A stretch of DNA of 47,223 nt from an uncultured Verrucomicrobiota bacterium. GTDB taxonomy: Bacteria > Verrucomicrobiota > Verrucomicrobiia > Limisphaerales > AAA164-E04. The notes under the pieces were generated by a model, which was given only the letters and a program-made list of their open reading frames with translations, had not been told where the DNA came from and made no database searches. The position numbers and the translations under genes were made by a program. Of the stretch, positions 25,321 through 34,740 are shown one piece after another. Where the stretch lies: NCBI GenBank assembly GCA_913061285.1, contig CAJXVR010000014.1, positions 1 to 47,223 on the forward strand, in the 5' to 3' direction. The first letter of the stretch is position 1; each line of letters starts with the position of its first letter.

Positions 25321-26478
25321 TCAAGGGACTCTAGAGAGGATTTGATCGTATTGGTTTGCCGCCTTTTTCCAGGTGAACTGCTTGGCGTAGTCGGAAATCT
25401 TCACTCGGTCGGCTTCCTTGGCCAATTGCATTGTCCAGGCGCTTGCGAGTTGTGTTGCCGAGTCAATTTGAGACAGGGTGCCAAGGTGAGACTGTTTGAT
25501 GATCTCATGAATGCCGCCAACCTTTGGTGCCACAACCGGCAGTCCTGACGCCAATGCCTCAAGGATGACATTAGGAACCCCTTCATTCACACTGGCGAGT
25601 GTCAACAAATCGGCTGCTTGCATATACGTAGCAATGGTCTCTGGAGATTGTTGTCCCTGAAATTGGACTTGATCCTTAAGATTCAACGAGGCAACCAATT
25701 GTTCTAACTCGGCTCGCAAAGGACCGCCGCCGATCATGACGAGCCTGCGCGATGTTGCTTGCTGCTCCCCTTTGATCTTGGCGAAGGCTTCGATGATTAG
25801 GCGGGGGCGCTTGATCGGTAGTAGGTTGCCGACGAAGAGCAAAATCCGTTCGTCTAGAGGAAGGGCGAGTTTGGTTCTGGCTTGTTCTTTGTCGCCGAGA
25901 CAGAAAAGAGCATGATCGATGCCGTTGTAAACGGTGAAGGTCTTGTCAGTGTCGACTCCTGCAGCTTGTAGGCGGTGCCCTAGGTCGGCACTGCGAGTGA
26001 TGACGCCAAGGGAACGATTGGCCGTCTCAACGATTTGCTTTTTTCGAAAGCTGTCCTTGAGGTATTGATGGACGTCTGAACCTTGGGCAATGAGTGCGAA
26101 GGGAACCTTGAATTTGACTGCTGCCTTGCCAATCGCACATCCATCTGGAAATAGCCAAGCACACAGGAGTCGTTCGAAGGGGAACTCCCGATGAATGCTT
26201 CGTAGCTTCGGGAGGAGATGGGAGAGGTAGAGTTGCGTGCGAATTCGGGTTCCGATTTTTGGCAGGAAGGGAATCCCAAGGTATTCGGGCTTGAGTGCGA
26301 GATCTTCTGTTCGAGCCGTGAGATGATTCTTCGAGCGAACTATGAACGGGTCGAATCGAGTCGCCAGAACTCTAAGCTCCTGACGTTCGTTGAGGTGTCG
26401 TAGGATAACGGCGTTGTCCAATCCCCAGATGGGTTGGCTTTTATCTGGAAAGAGATTCGAAACGAAGAGTGTTTTCAA
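25321..26478 (-). CDS. Glycosyltransferase family 4
   Basis: 385 residues of GT-B fold starting MKTLFVSNLFPDKSQPIWG. Features are PFALIAQGSDVHQYLK in the acceptor domain, VYNGIDHALF at the domain junction, ERILLFVGNLLPIKRP and the donor motif NEGVPNVILEALASGLPVVAPKVGG, containing the E-x7-E pair. It belongs to the WcaL/colanic-type retaining transferases. Its start overlaps the stop of the deacetylase-like gene by 4 bp (26475-26478), so it is translationally coupled. It is the distal gene of the seven-gene minus-strand polysaccharide operon. Confidence 0.93.
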   Translation of the reverse strand: MKTLFVSNLFPDKSQPIWGLDNAVILRHLNERQELRVLATRFDPFIVRSKNHLTARTEDLALKPEYLGIPFLPKIGTRIRTQLYLSHLLPKLRSIHREFPFERLLCAWLFPDGCAIGKAAVKFKVPFALIAQGSDVHQYLKDSFRKKQIVETANRSLGVITRSADLGHRLQAAGVDTDKTFTVYNGIDHALFCLGDKEQARTKLALPLDERILLFVGNLLPIKRPRLIIEAFAKIKGEQQATSRRLVMIGGGPLRAELEQLVASLNLKDQVQFQGQQSPETIATYMQAADLLTLASVNEGVPNVILEALASGLPVVAPKVGGIHEIIKQSHLGTLSQIDSATQLASAWTMQLAKEADRVKISDYAKQFTWKKAANQYDQILSRVP

Positions 26479-27623
26479 GGGCTGGCTGGAAGGCTGTTCG
26501 CTTCGAAGGAAATGCAGCTATCCAAGCGATAGTTTCGATATTCATTCGGGTTGCCCGAGTGACCATCTTCGGCGGCGTGGATAATATTCACCATTTCTCT
26601 AGCGGAAACGTAGTGGAGACGGAACGGAGTGTCTTGGCCCATCCGAGAGGCGAGGTGCTGGTGAAACTTTCGCATCGGCTCTCCCAGGAGCATATCGCGA
26701 TTTGGACTGATGGCGCCATGGCAATGGAGCTTGATGAATATCCAATCGGGGCGGTGTTGGACGTGGATTGCGTTGCGAAGCCAAATTGAAAGGCGGTCTG
26801 GGCTAGGCGGGTTGGATCCAGTCAAATCAGCATTTTCCAAGCGCGGAAGAATGCCCCATTTTCTTCTCTGCCAATTCAACCCTAATGGGCCTTGGACCAG
26901 AAGGAGATGGTCGAGTCGTGAACGTAGTTTTGCGGTTGAGTCGACGTCGTTAGACTTTATTTCCGATTTCGGAGCCGAAACACGATAGCCATAGTTGTGT
27001 GATTTTGCACTTTCAGTTTCGACGCCGTAGTAGAGTTTGTTGACGGTATGCGTCTGTGTGGGGTGCGGTGCCGAAGGCATTGTAAAGTCAGCGTAGCAGC
27101 CGGTTTCCTTTAGGACTTGTAGTTCGCGCTGAACACCGCAGTGGCGTCCACTCGGATCAGAATTGTCGAGAGCCCAGTTTCCGTGGATAAATCCGTAGCC
27201 CAGATCCCCGTCTTGCGTTGAGCTCAAAAGGCTGTGACCTGAAAAATCCTTGATTCCCTGCTCAAGGGAATGGCGCAAGGTTTCTTCTGTGTCATCGTCG
27301 TGATGGAGGTGAATATCAACTTCGCTGCCGGTTCGGCGACAGATCACAGCGATTTCTTCGACGAGATCGCTGTCATACTGTTCGATAGGATAGAAGAAGG
27401 TATGTTTCGGTGGATGATCGTCGTGATCTTTATATTGCTTACAGATCTCTGGGAATGTCGTTTGCCATTCATGAATTCGCTTAATCGCTGTTGCCTTGTC
27501 GGCATGGTGCAGGGGTTCGAAATGATCGCATACGGCAATCATAACATCCGTCGGTGTTGCGAACTGCGTCCTCTTTGGATGACGCAAATACGGTTGTAAC
27601 CAGATTTCTGAACCTCTCCACAT
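26475..27623 (-). CDS. Polysaccharide-deacetylase-like protein of unrecognised subfamily
   Basis: 382 residues, no signal peptide. The layout recalls the NodB/glycoside-hydrolase-deacetylase barrel. MIAVCDHFEPLHH holds an Asp/His pair near the N terminus, HTFFYPIEQYD and GSEVDIHLHHDDDTEET follow, then GYGFIHGNWALDNS and, near the C terminus, WIFIKLHCHG. The clustered His and Asp residues could bind a metal. The similarity is by motif only; I do not recognise a named family. Its place inside the glycosyltransferase operon, coupled to the next gene by a 4-bp overlap and 3 bp after the previous one, supports a role in modifying the polymer, for example removing acetyl groups in the cytoplasm. 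Confidence 0.7.
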   Translation of the reverse strand: MWRGSEIWLQPYLRHPKRTQFATPTDVMIAVCDHFEPLHHADKATAIKRIHEWQTTFPEICKQYKDHDDHPPKHTFFYPIEQYDSDLVEEIAVICRRTGSEVDIHLHHDDDTEETLRHSLEQGIKDFSGHSLLSSTQDGDLGYGFIHGNWALDNSDPSGRHCGVQRELQVLKETGCYADFTMPSAPHPTQTHTVNKLYYGVETESAKSHNYGYRVSAPKSEIKSNDVDSTAKLRSRLDHLLLVQGPLGLNWQRRKWGILPRLENADLTGSNPPSPDRLSIWLRNAIHVQHRPDWIFIKLHCHGAISPNRDMLLGEPMRKFHQHLASRMGQDTPFRLHYVSAREMVNIIHAAEDGHSGNPNEYRNYRLDSCISFEANSLPASP

Positions 27624-27626
27624 GAC

Positions 27627-28793
27627 TTAGCGATTGACTCGATTCCAGGTGACTTTTTGTGTGCCTCGTAGGTATTTGAAATAGCCACAGAGGAGCGCCG
27701 TATTCATCGACACGAAATAGTAGGGGAGCGACAGGACTCGGTAGACTCGATTCTTGCGGCCGACGAGCAATCCGATGAGCGCAGCCAAGTAGAAACCGAG
27801 ATGTGGCACCAAGAGGCTTAAGTAAAGTCCGGAGTTGATCGCAAGGATAAGATGGGTGAGAAGGCAAAGGATCATGAGCATCGGCGTAAGCCACCGGATT
27901 ACCTTATGCGAGAAGAAGGCGATCGCGGGAAAGCCTCGGAGGGGATTCAGCATCGGGAGAAGGAGAATGAGAGATTGAAGCGCTCCGGCCCCAATCCGGC
28001 GACGGCGTTCAAATTCTTCATCGATCTTCTCCGCTGCTGTCTCGGTGGCGATTGCTTCGGGTTCGAAATTTACTTGGTAACCGGACTGTAAGACCTTCAT
28101 TGGCATCACAAGATCTTCGACCAGCGCGTTCGGAGGGCAAGGCCGCCAAAGCTCTCGCCTCATTGCGAATGCAGCCCCAGTCGCACCGAGGGTGCTCCCC
28201 CGCTCGCCCTCCCGCTGTCGAAGGTAGGTTTCCAGCTTCCAATAGGCTCCTTCAAGTTCTCCTGTCTTGCTCCCTGCGGCATTTGTGAAGACCACGTTGC
28301 CACAAACGCAGCCGACTTGGGTGTCTCCAAAGTGTCTGACGAGTTTACGAGCCAGATCGGGTTCGAAATGGGACGTGGCGTCGGAGAAGATCAGAATCTC
28401 GTTTTTTACCTTTGGAGAGGCGGTGTTGATCGCGTTCACCTTACCTTGGCGCTGCTTCAAGCAGATGAGCCGCACGGGGTCGCGATCAAAGGTGGCCGCT
28501 ATCTCGTTCGTTCGATCGTTCGATCCGTCAGAGGCGATGATGATCTCCAACTTGTCCTTTGGGTAGTCAAGTGTGAGGCAGTTCGCGATCCGATCCTTGA
28601 TGGCTTGCTCTTCATTGTAGGCGGCTATGAGCACCGAAATACTCGGGAGCTCGTTTGTGAATGAGGGAGGCGCTGGCGGGAAGACTCGGCGAAGCCCGGC
28701 GAGTATCAATGCGTAAAAGACATATCCATAGCCGATTAATCCAGCGCTGCTCCAAAAAATGATTTCTAGGGTGAGAGACATCGCGGCAAACAT
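27627..28793 (-). CDS. Membrane-bound glycosyltransferase family 2
   Basis: 388 residues. One N-terminal membrane helix (LEIIFWSSAGLIGYGYVFYALIL) precedes a GT-A domain with ISVLIAAYNEEQAI, IIASDGSNDRT, the metal-binding segment EILIFSDATS, GATGAAFAMRREL and the acid VEDLVMPMKV. Two or three membrane helices follow near 285-370. This is the processive-like GT2 layout of IcaA and related synthases, with an ERRRRIGAG segment at the QxxRW position. It may polymerise or extend the glycan at the membrane. The start lies 1 bp after the stop of the ligase-like gene; a second ATG 12 bp inside is equally plausible. Confidence 0.9.
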   Translation of the reverse strand: MFAAMSLTLEIIFWSSAGLIGYGYVFYALILAGLRRVFPPAPPSFTNELPSISVLIAAYNEEQAIKDRIANCLTLDYPKDKLEIIIASDGSNDRTNEIAATFDRDPVRLICLKQRQGKVNAINTASPKVKNEILIFSDATSHFEPDLARKLVRHFGDTQVGCVCGNVVFTNAAGSKTGELEGAYWKLETYLRQREGERGSTLGATGAAFAMRRELWRPCPPNALVEDLVMPMKVLQSGYQVNFEPEAIATETAAEKIDEEFERRRRIGAGALQSLILLLPMLNPLRGFPAIAFFSHKVIRWLTPMLMILCLLTHLILAINSGLYLSLLVPHLGFYLAALIGLLVGRKNRVYRVLSLPYYFVSMNTALLCGYFKYLRGTQKVTWNRVNR

Positions 28794-28794
28794 T

Positions 28795-30183
28795 CTAGAT
28801 CTTGGTCATAGCATACTCCCAAAATCGTTTGGTCAAGTAGGTGAGCAGGATAAAGGTCGGAATATCGATGAGCCGGAACTTGTTCCAAATGGGTTTGAAA
28901 TTGGCATCCTCAAGTTCAGGGTCTGTTGGATCTTCCTCCGCGACTTCACCGCCGAAATCAACATGAACGACCTCCTCTGGTGAGTTCTCTTCAGGGGGAG
29001 GAGCGGTCTTTGGGCGACTCGAGGGAGGCACGAGGTAGAGTCGATGGAACGCCGCTACGGCCCCTACAATCATGAAGAACGTAGCTCGATAGGCAAAATC
29101 CACCATCCAACCTGAGGTGACATAGGAGAAGAGGAGGACAAAAAGGACGCGCCGAACTCGCTCCTCTTCGATCGAGCGAGTTTGAGCGCGGAGTAAGGTC
29201 TTCAAGCAGAGAAACAGAGAGCTAACGAAGAGGCACAGCCCTGGATAGCCGAGTTCTCCACCCACTTGAACATACGAGCTGTGTGATGCCTTGGCGTAGC
29301 CGTACATATTGTAGAAGTGACCGATGAATTGCTTGTAGCCGAGAAGGTTGCCGTTCTCGAGACAGTTGAGAGAAAACTGCCAGGCAAGGACTCTGCCTTG
29401 GATGCCTTCCTCTCGATTTTCTGGGCCTCGCCCCAGGTCGCTCATTCTGGGGAGCATTTTCATGCCGGCAACGCCAAAGGTCATGGCCCCAACGACAATG
29501 AGAACCTGCACGATCTTTGGACGGCGAAAGTTGATCGTGGTGATGAGCGTGACAAAGGCGGAAATGTATGACCCTTTCGATTGAGTCAGGTAGATGCAAT
29601 ACAGCGGAATCGATGAGGTCACGAGGGAGCCCTTGAATGATATTGCCCCTTTTTTCCAAACCAGCAGGAGGTAGAGCATTCCTAAGAGGGGAACCACGCT
29701 GTGTCCCAGAGCATTTGGATTGTCGAAGAGCGACGTGTTCAAGATGAGCCTTCCCTCGAGTCGGGTGTTGTGGACGAGATAGTTGCCGCCCATCGGATCG
29801 AACCCAAACTCACTGGCGACGGCCAGCGCTGCAATCGCAAAGATCGCCCCGGCCCACCAGCTGAGAAACTCCCGTATGCGTTCAAAATCCGTCAAGGACT
29901 GGACGATCATGATGTAGAAGACAAAAAGGCTGTACATCGCCCCGACGGCTGACATGAAGGGAGGGGAAGCGTAGGCGATCCAAAGGAAATGAAGGAGCAT
30001 GAGCCAATCATGCGGAGTCTTGAGTAAGTCTTTGAATTTGAGGCCTGCTTCCCGAGTGACGAGCCCGAAGAGTCCCAAGCCTACCGTCAGCGTGACGGGG
30101 CGGAGTAGCGCCACCCCAACGACCCATTCGTGGGGGCGAATGTAGTAAATGACTAGGAAGGCTATGACTGCGGTGTAGTCCAT
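28795..30183 (-). CDS. O-antigen ligase/polymerase-like membrane protein
   Basis: 462 residues with about ten hydrophobic helices. The long periplasmic loop characteristic of the WaaL/Wzy superfamily contains GRVLAWQFSLNCLENGNLLGY and the HSSYVQVGGELGYPGL segment with the conserved His. The N terminus (IYYIRPHEWVVGVA) resembles ligases of exosortase-type loci. After the last main helix comes a Pro/Glu-rich cytoplasmic-like tail (about residues 385-435) and a final hydrophobic stretch near the C terminus. It probably polymerises or transfers the lipid-linked repeat units. It is the fourth gene of the minus-strand operon, 72 bp after the preceding glycosyltransferase. Confidence 0.88.
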   Translation of the reverse strand: MDYTAVIAFLVIYYIRPHEWVVGVALLRPVTLTVGLGLFGLVTREAGLKFKDLLKTPHDWLMLLHFLWIAYASPPFMSAVGAMYSLFVFYIMIVQSLTDFERIREFLSWWAGAIFAIAALAVASEFGFDPMGGNYLVHNTRLEGRLILNTSLFDNPNALGHSVVPLLGMLYLLLVWKKGAISFKGSLVTSSIPLYCIYLTQSKGSYISAFVTLITTINFRRPKIVQVLIVVGAMTFGVAGMKMLPRMSDLGRGPENREEGIQGRVLAWQFSLNCLENGNLLGYKQFIGHFYNMYGYAKASHSSYVQVGGELGYPGLCLFVSSLFLCLKTLLRAQTRSIEEERVRRVLFVLLFSYVTSGWMVDFAYRATFFMIVGAVAAFHRLYLVPPSSRPKTAPPPEENSPEEVVHVDFGGEVAEEDPTDPELEDANFKPIWNKFRLIDIPTFILLTYLTKRFWEYAMTKI

Positions 30184-30255
30184 TGAGGCCGTCGGATTCT
30201 GGGCAGTCTGACGAATCCTTGACTTTGAATCAAGCTGCTGCTGGCTGGTTCTTGA

Positions 30256-31365
30256 CTATTTGGCTGTTGTGCCCATGCGCCGATAGATCTGCTTGTATGA
30301 ATCGAGCATCTTCGTGATTGGAAACCGGTTCTTGACCTTCTCTCGCCCAAAGAGCCCCATCTCTAGAAGGCGATGTTTCTGGCTTAGGGCGGACGCCATT
30401 TGCTGTTGAATTTGTTCGATCGTATCCAGCGGGACAATCCAACCATCTTTGCCATTGGTGATCACTTCATCGTTTCCGCAGGCTGTGTGGCAAAGGACGG
30501 GGACGCCACAGGCGAGTGATTCGAGAACTGCATTGGATAGTCCCTCACGATTTGAAGGGATCACTAGGAGATCGATGATGTGGTAGTAGGGGACTGGATC
30601 TTTCTGAAATCCAGCGAGATGAATTCTTTCTGCACACCCGCTCTTTTCAATCTCCTTCTTGACCTCGGGCATTGCCGGTCCATCTCCGACCAGCACGAGA
30701 TGGACGGGCGGATCTTGCGGGGGGAGGCACGCGAAGGCCTTGACCAAGAGCGCGTGCCGCTTTGTGGGGCGGAGGCGAGCGACCATCCCGATGACAGTTG
30801 CTTCAGCTGGAATGTTATGACGTTCTCGAATGTCCGGCCGGTCCTCTATTTGGAATCGTTCAAGATCAACCCCATTGACCAGGGCGGTGATCGGCATGTT
30901 GCCGAGTTTAAGCGACACGATGTGATCTCGCAATCCGTGTGAAACGGTATGCACTTCGCGACAACAGCGATAAAGCCAGCGCCGTTGTCGGAGGCGAGTG
31001 GGGCTGCACTCTTCGTCCGAAAACTGCCCGTGCTCTCCGTGAAGTAGCGGCACTCGGAGACCGAAACCGGTCGCTAATGCACCATAAATTAGAGGGCCTA
31101 GATTGTGAGAATGGACGATGTCTGGTTTGATTTTTGAAATAAGTCGATACAGCTTTGATACCGTTGCTAGCGAAAATCCCGAGGAGCGTTGGAGACAATG
31201 GATGTTCTCTTGCTTGGGGAATCGGGAGGCGAATTCCCCGGAGTCATCAAGGCAGGCGACGTGGATCTCGAATTCTTTCGGATCCAGCTCGTTACTGATA
31301 TTAACGATGCCATTTTCCATACCTCCTGGTGCCAAGGAGAAAACAACATGGAGAATTCGAATCAT
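30256..31365 (-). CDS. Glycosyltransferase family 4
   Basis: 369 residues of GT-B fold. N-terminal motifs are ILHVVFSLAPGGMENGIVNI and DIVHSHNLGPLIYGALA; LLHGEHGQFSDEE follows. The donor half has IGMVARLRPTKRHALLVKAF, LVLVGDGPAMPEVKKE and NREGLSNAVLESLACGVPVL with the E-x7-E pair. It resembles sugar transferases of exosortase/PEP-CTERM polysaccharide loci. No Shine-Dalgarno is clear. It is third in the operon, 42 bp downstream of the GT2 gene. Confidence 0.94.
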   Translation of the reverse strand: MIRILHVVFSLAPGGMENGIVNISNELDPKEFEIHVACLDDSGEFASRFPKQENIHCLQRSSGFSLATVSKLYRLISKIKPDIVHSHNLGPLIYGALATGFGLRVPLLHGEHGQFSDEECSPTRLRQRRWLYRCCREVHTVSHGLRDHIVSLKLGNMPITALVNGVDLERFQIEDRPDIRERHNIPAEATVIGMVARLRPTKRHALLVKAFACLPPQDPPVHLVLVGDGPAMPEVKKEIEKSGCAERIHLAGFQKDPVPYYHIIDLLVIPSNREGLSNAVLESLACGVPVLCHTACGNDEVITNGKDGWIVPLDTIEQIQQQMASALSQKHRLLEMGLFGREKVKNRFPITKMLDSYKQIYRRMGTTAK

Positions 31366-31407
31366 GGCCGTTTCATACTTCTGGGTTAGTGTGCTGAACT
31401 GTGTGCG

Positions 31408-32385
31408 CTAACTTGGTTCCCCTTGCAGTGAGATCTTGAAAAAATGATAGTACATTCTTAAGCGAAATAGTGCCGGTTCGTTGAGCTCTGTCCTCGTTTC
31501 TCCGTGGATCGGCCATACGATGCACGAGATTGTTAGGAAACTCCAGGCTCGAAGTGGTCGTCTTTCGTAATTGTTAAGGCAGGCAATAACGAAGAGCCCG
31601 AATGAAAGAGCTTTCAACCAAACGCCGATCCGATAGCGCGGAACAATCTGTCCTCGATAGGATTTCCAAAGCATCGAGAGGATGCTTTTTTGCATTCGGT
31701 CCGCTTCTTTACTGATGTTCGCGGGATGTTTCCGCATGAACGTTAAGGGCGTGTTATTGAAGTGGATTCGATAGTTTTTGGAGGCTCGAATCCAGAGGTC
31801 TCGATCTTCTGACGCCATGAGGGTATCGTCGTAGCCACGGCAGTGATCAAAGGCTTCTCTCGACATGATGGCTGCGGAGGGAGCAAAGCGGTTTCTAATA
31901 ATCAATTGTTTGCCAGTGATCTCACCCTCGGATAGGGGGTTGAGACGCTTTGGTTCGAAATGCCGATCGTTATCATCGAACAGTGAAATGTCATTGGCGA
32001 CGATGCCGAAGCCGTCCTCCAAGGAATTCCAGACGTCCATTAGGGTTCTGAGCCGATGAGGAGCCCAGTAGTCGTCCGAATCGAGGAAGGCCAGAAAGGG
32101 ATAGCAAGATTGGGCAACCGCGAAGTTTCGTGCCGCCGAAGGCCCTCGATTTATCTTCTGATAAAAGTACCTTACCTTACTTCCGTAATTGCGAATCAAT
32201 TCCTCGGTGCCATCCGTCGAGGCGTCATCAATGACGATGATTTCTATCTTGGCGTAGTTCTGGCTGAGAACTGAATCTATTGCTCTTGTTAAAAAGCGTT
32301 TTCGATTTCTTGTAGGAATGATAACCGACACGCCGGGGTAAGCAGATGCACTACCTGCGTGTGGCTCTGAAGAGATACCACTCAT
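31408..32385 (-). CDS. Glycosyltransferase family 2
   Basis: 325 residues. GT-A signatures are SVIIPTRNRKRFLTRAIDSVLSQ, IIVIDDASTDGTEEL, GPSAARNFAVAQS and the metal-binding LAFLDSDDYWAP. It keeps MASEDRDLWIRASK, the likely acid/base segment. The C-terminal 80 residues are basic with one possible amphipathic or membrane helix (WLKALSFGLFVIACL). It is a non-processive transferase that adds one residue to a lipid-linked sugar. It lies 18 bp after the tyrosine-kinase gene and is probably co-transcribed with it. Confidence 0.94.
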   Translation of the reverse strand: MSGISSEPHAGSASAYPGVSVIIPTRNRKRFLTRAIDSVLSQNYAKIEIIVIDDASTDGTEELIRNYGSKVRYFYQKINRGPSAARNFAVAQSCYPFLAFLDSDDYWAPHRLRTLMDVWNSLEDGFGIVANDISLFDDNDRHFEPKRLNPLSEGEITGKQLIIRNRFAPSAAIMSREAFDHCRGYDDTLMASEDRDLWIRASKNYRIHFNNTPLTFMRKHPANISKEADRMQKSILSMLWKSYRGQIVPRYRIGVWLKALSFGLFVIACLNNYERRPLRAWSFLTISCIVWPIHGETRTELNEPALFRLRMYYHFFKISLQGEPS

Positions 32386-32403
32386 CGGGAATCATCTCTC
32401 CAA

Positions 32404-34626
32404 TCAGGAATGTCCGGTCGGAGCAGAATGAACCTGAGTCTTCGGTTTCTTGTAATTATCGTAGTATCCGCGGCTGTAGTAATAGTAGCGGTAATAATTG
32501 CTTGGGCTCGTAAGATCAAGCCGATTCATTACGATTCCGTAGACATTTGCTCGATTTTTCTTCAGAGATTCGATGGAGGTTCGAATATATCTCGTCGAGG
32601 TGTGTCCGCCCCAAATCACGAAGAGAACGCCATCCACCATAGGTAAATACATGGGGGTTTCTGGAAGGCCAAGGACGGGGGGGGTGTCCATGATGATCCA
32701 GTCATATTGTTCGCGCAATTCGTTCAAGGCCCGGGGAAGGATGGGACGCGAGACCAAATCGCTGGCATTTCTCGTGTGTCCTCCACTCGCGACAACATCC
32801 AAGCCAGTATCCGGTAGGGTGTGCATGGCTTCGTCCAGCGTGGTATGCCCCTTGAGATAATCGATGAGTCCGACTTGAGACTGAAGGCGAAGCCCTCGAG
32901 AGAGTGATGCCTTTCGAAGATCGGCATCTATTAGGAGGGTTTTCTTACCCATTTGAGCGAATGAGCTGGCAAGTTTCTCACAGACGAAGGTTTTTCCTTC
33001 TCCCGACATCGAACTGGTAACGAGTAAAATCTTGCAACCGTCATTCATCTCGTTTCGAAGAATGAGATTCGTACGGATGATTCTCACCGTTTCATTGAGA
33101 TAAGTCTCGCGCATTTCATCTGCCTTGAGACTGGTGCTAACTAGGGCACCTGTGTTCGGGTGCCCGCCGTTGATTTGCGCGGATTTTTCTACGGTATCCA
33201 ATTGAGGAATGACTCCAAGGCCGGGGAGGTCGAAACTGCTTTCCACTTGTTCAAGGTCAGAGAACGTGTGATCAAGAAACTCAATTAAGATCGGTAATCC
33301 AACTCCCAAGGCCAAGCCCATCGCGATGGCCCCCAACATGATCTTGAGTCGGTTGGGCGAGACCGGTAAGACATCTCGAAGTTCCGTAAGGCCTGCATAG
33401 GTCAACTCTACTCGTTCGTTATCAATACCGAAGGTCATATCTGTGACTCGCTTGTAGAGCATTTGATACATTTGCGACCAGGATTGGTGACTCGCATTTT
33501 GGTGCTGGGATTCTTGGGTGAGTTCCTCTTGCCGGAGTCGGAGTTCTTCGTATTGGGGGATCTTGCTCGTAAGGTCTCGTTTTCGATCCAGCAGGTCGCG
33601 GTAAGTGATGTCTAGGCGCCGGACCGCGGTCGAGGCCTCGTCCTGTAGCTGTGTTTCGATGCTTTCGAGTCGCTTGCTGAGCTCAACCATCACTCGGTGT
33701 TGTGGTCCGTATGTGTTGCTGAGTCGAGCAAGTTGCGTTTTAATGCTCTGCTCTTCGCGCTCTAGATCCATCCAAGCCATTTCGCTCGTGGAAGTTTGGG
33801 GGACGACCACAAACTGAGTGGCGCCTCCATCACCCATTAAGGAGTCGGAAGAATTGGGGATCATGGGGGTTTGAGCTGTCGCACTGCTCAAATGATCAAA
33901 CTTCGAAATAACGGTAAGGATGGCCCCTGGTGAATAGTCGCCCGACTTAACGGCGTTTCTGAGACGTTCAAGTTTGTTTAGTTGGTGGTTGAGCATAACG
34001 ATCTCCCTTGGGACATGCTCAAGTTCTGAGACCTCGATCAGGGTTTCAGTGACGGCCTGCTCGTCGGAAAAGGACATCTTTCGACCGGTGACTTGATCAA
34101 GTTGATTCTTAATCTCATCCATTTCATCGGTGAAGGAGGCAATAATCGCTTCGAGATACTCTTTTCGCTTTTCTTCGCGATGCTCGACAAAGGTCTCTAC
34201 GAGGGTCGGAGCGAATTTTCGGACAACCCGTCGCTTCATCGCCCAGATCTCAACATCAATATTTCCGTTGCTGTTGAATCCGATCTTCAAACGATGGATA
34301 TGCTTCCCCATGATTCCCTTGTAGGTGTCAGCGACTCCAAGCTTGAACATCGTTTTAACGATCATGTGCTCCGATTGCAGACGTTGGACGATGGTAAACC
34401 AGTTGCTATCTCCAAAGAGAACTTCCGTGTCCAGTGGAAGGGGGAGGGACATGTGATTGATCTCCGCTTTGGAGTAGTAAATGGCTTTTCCAAACGAGAG
34501 GTAGAAAATGCCTCCCGTTAGACAGAGAGCGAAAATCAAGACCATCATGCGGACGTGGCCTTTGAAAAGCGCGAGCCAGGCGAAGACGTCGTTTAGATCA
34601 AAATTCGACTTTATTCCTGGTACCAT
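32404..34626 (-). CDS. Polysaccharide chain-length/tyrosine autokinase (Wzc-type BY-kinase)
   Basis: 740 residues. The N-terminal Wzz domain has a first membrane helix near 30-50 (VRMMVLIFALCLTGGIFYL), a periplasmic coiled-coil region (about 160-400) and a second helix near 432-456 (IMLGAIAMGLALGVGLPILI). The cytoplasmic BY-kinase domain has Walker A TSSMSGEGKTF with Lys545, Walker A' LLIDADLRK and Walker B WIIMDTPP. A tyrosine cluster at residues 711-725 has nine Tyr, the autophosphorylation site. The fused form is typical of proteobacterial-style Wzc. It should set chain length and polymer export by cycles of phosphorylation. It is the first gene of the minus-strand operon, preceded by a 452-bp non-coding region. 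The ATG lacks a Shine-Dalgarno. Confidence 0.96.
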   Translation of the reverse strand: MVPGIKSNFDLNDVFAWLALFKGHVRMMVLIFALCLTGGIFYLSFGKAIYYSKAEINHMSLPLPLDTEVLFGDSNWFTIVQRLQSEHMIVKTMFKLGVADTYKGIMGKHIHRLKIGFNSNGNIDVEIWAMKRRVVRKFAPTLVETFVEHREEKRKEYLEAIIASFTDEMDEIKNQLDQVTGRKMSFSDEQAVTETLIEVSELEHVPREIVMLNHQLNKLERLRNAVKSGDYSPGAILTVISKFDHLSSATAQTPMIPNSSDSLMGDGGATQFVVVPQTSTSEMAWMDLEREEQSIKTQLARLSNTYGPQHRVMVELSKRLESIETQLQDEASTAVRRLDITYRDLLDRKRDLTSKIPQYEELRLRQEELTQESQHQNASHQSWSQMYQMLYKRVTDMTFGIDNERVELTYAGLTELRDVLPVSPNRLKIMLGAIAMGLALGVGLPILIEFLDHTFSDLEQVESSFDLPGLGVIPQLDTVEKSAQINGGHPNTGALVSTSLKADEMRETYLNETVRIIRTNLILRNEMNDGCKILLVTSSMSGEGKTFVCEKLASSFAQMGKKTLLIDADLRKASLSRGLRLQSQVGLIDYLKGHTTLDEAMHTLPDTGLDVVASGGHTRNASDLVSRPILPRALNELREQYDWIIMDTPPVLGLPETPMYLPMVDGVLFVIWGGHTSTRYIRTSIESLKKNRANVYGIVMNRLDLTSPSNYYRYYYYSRGYYDNYKKPKTQVHSAPTGHS

Positions 34627-34740
34627 GACTAATATTGCGTCACTGCGCGTGTGGATCTGCCGGTCGGACTGAGCGTGAAGCGCTCTCTGAGCTGTAGGAC
34701 ATTCTCTTTAGCCGCCACTCTGAGGCGTGGTCGCGCTTGC

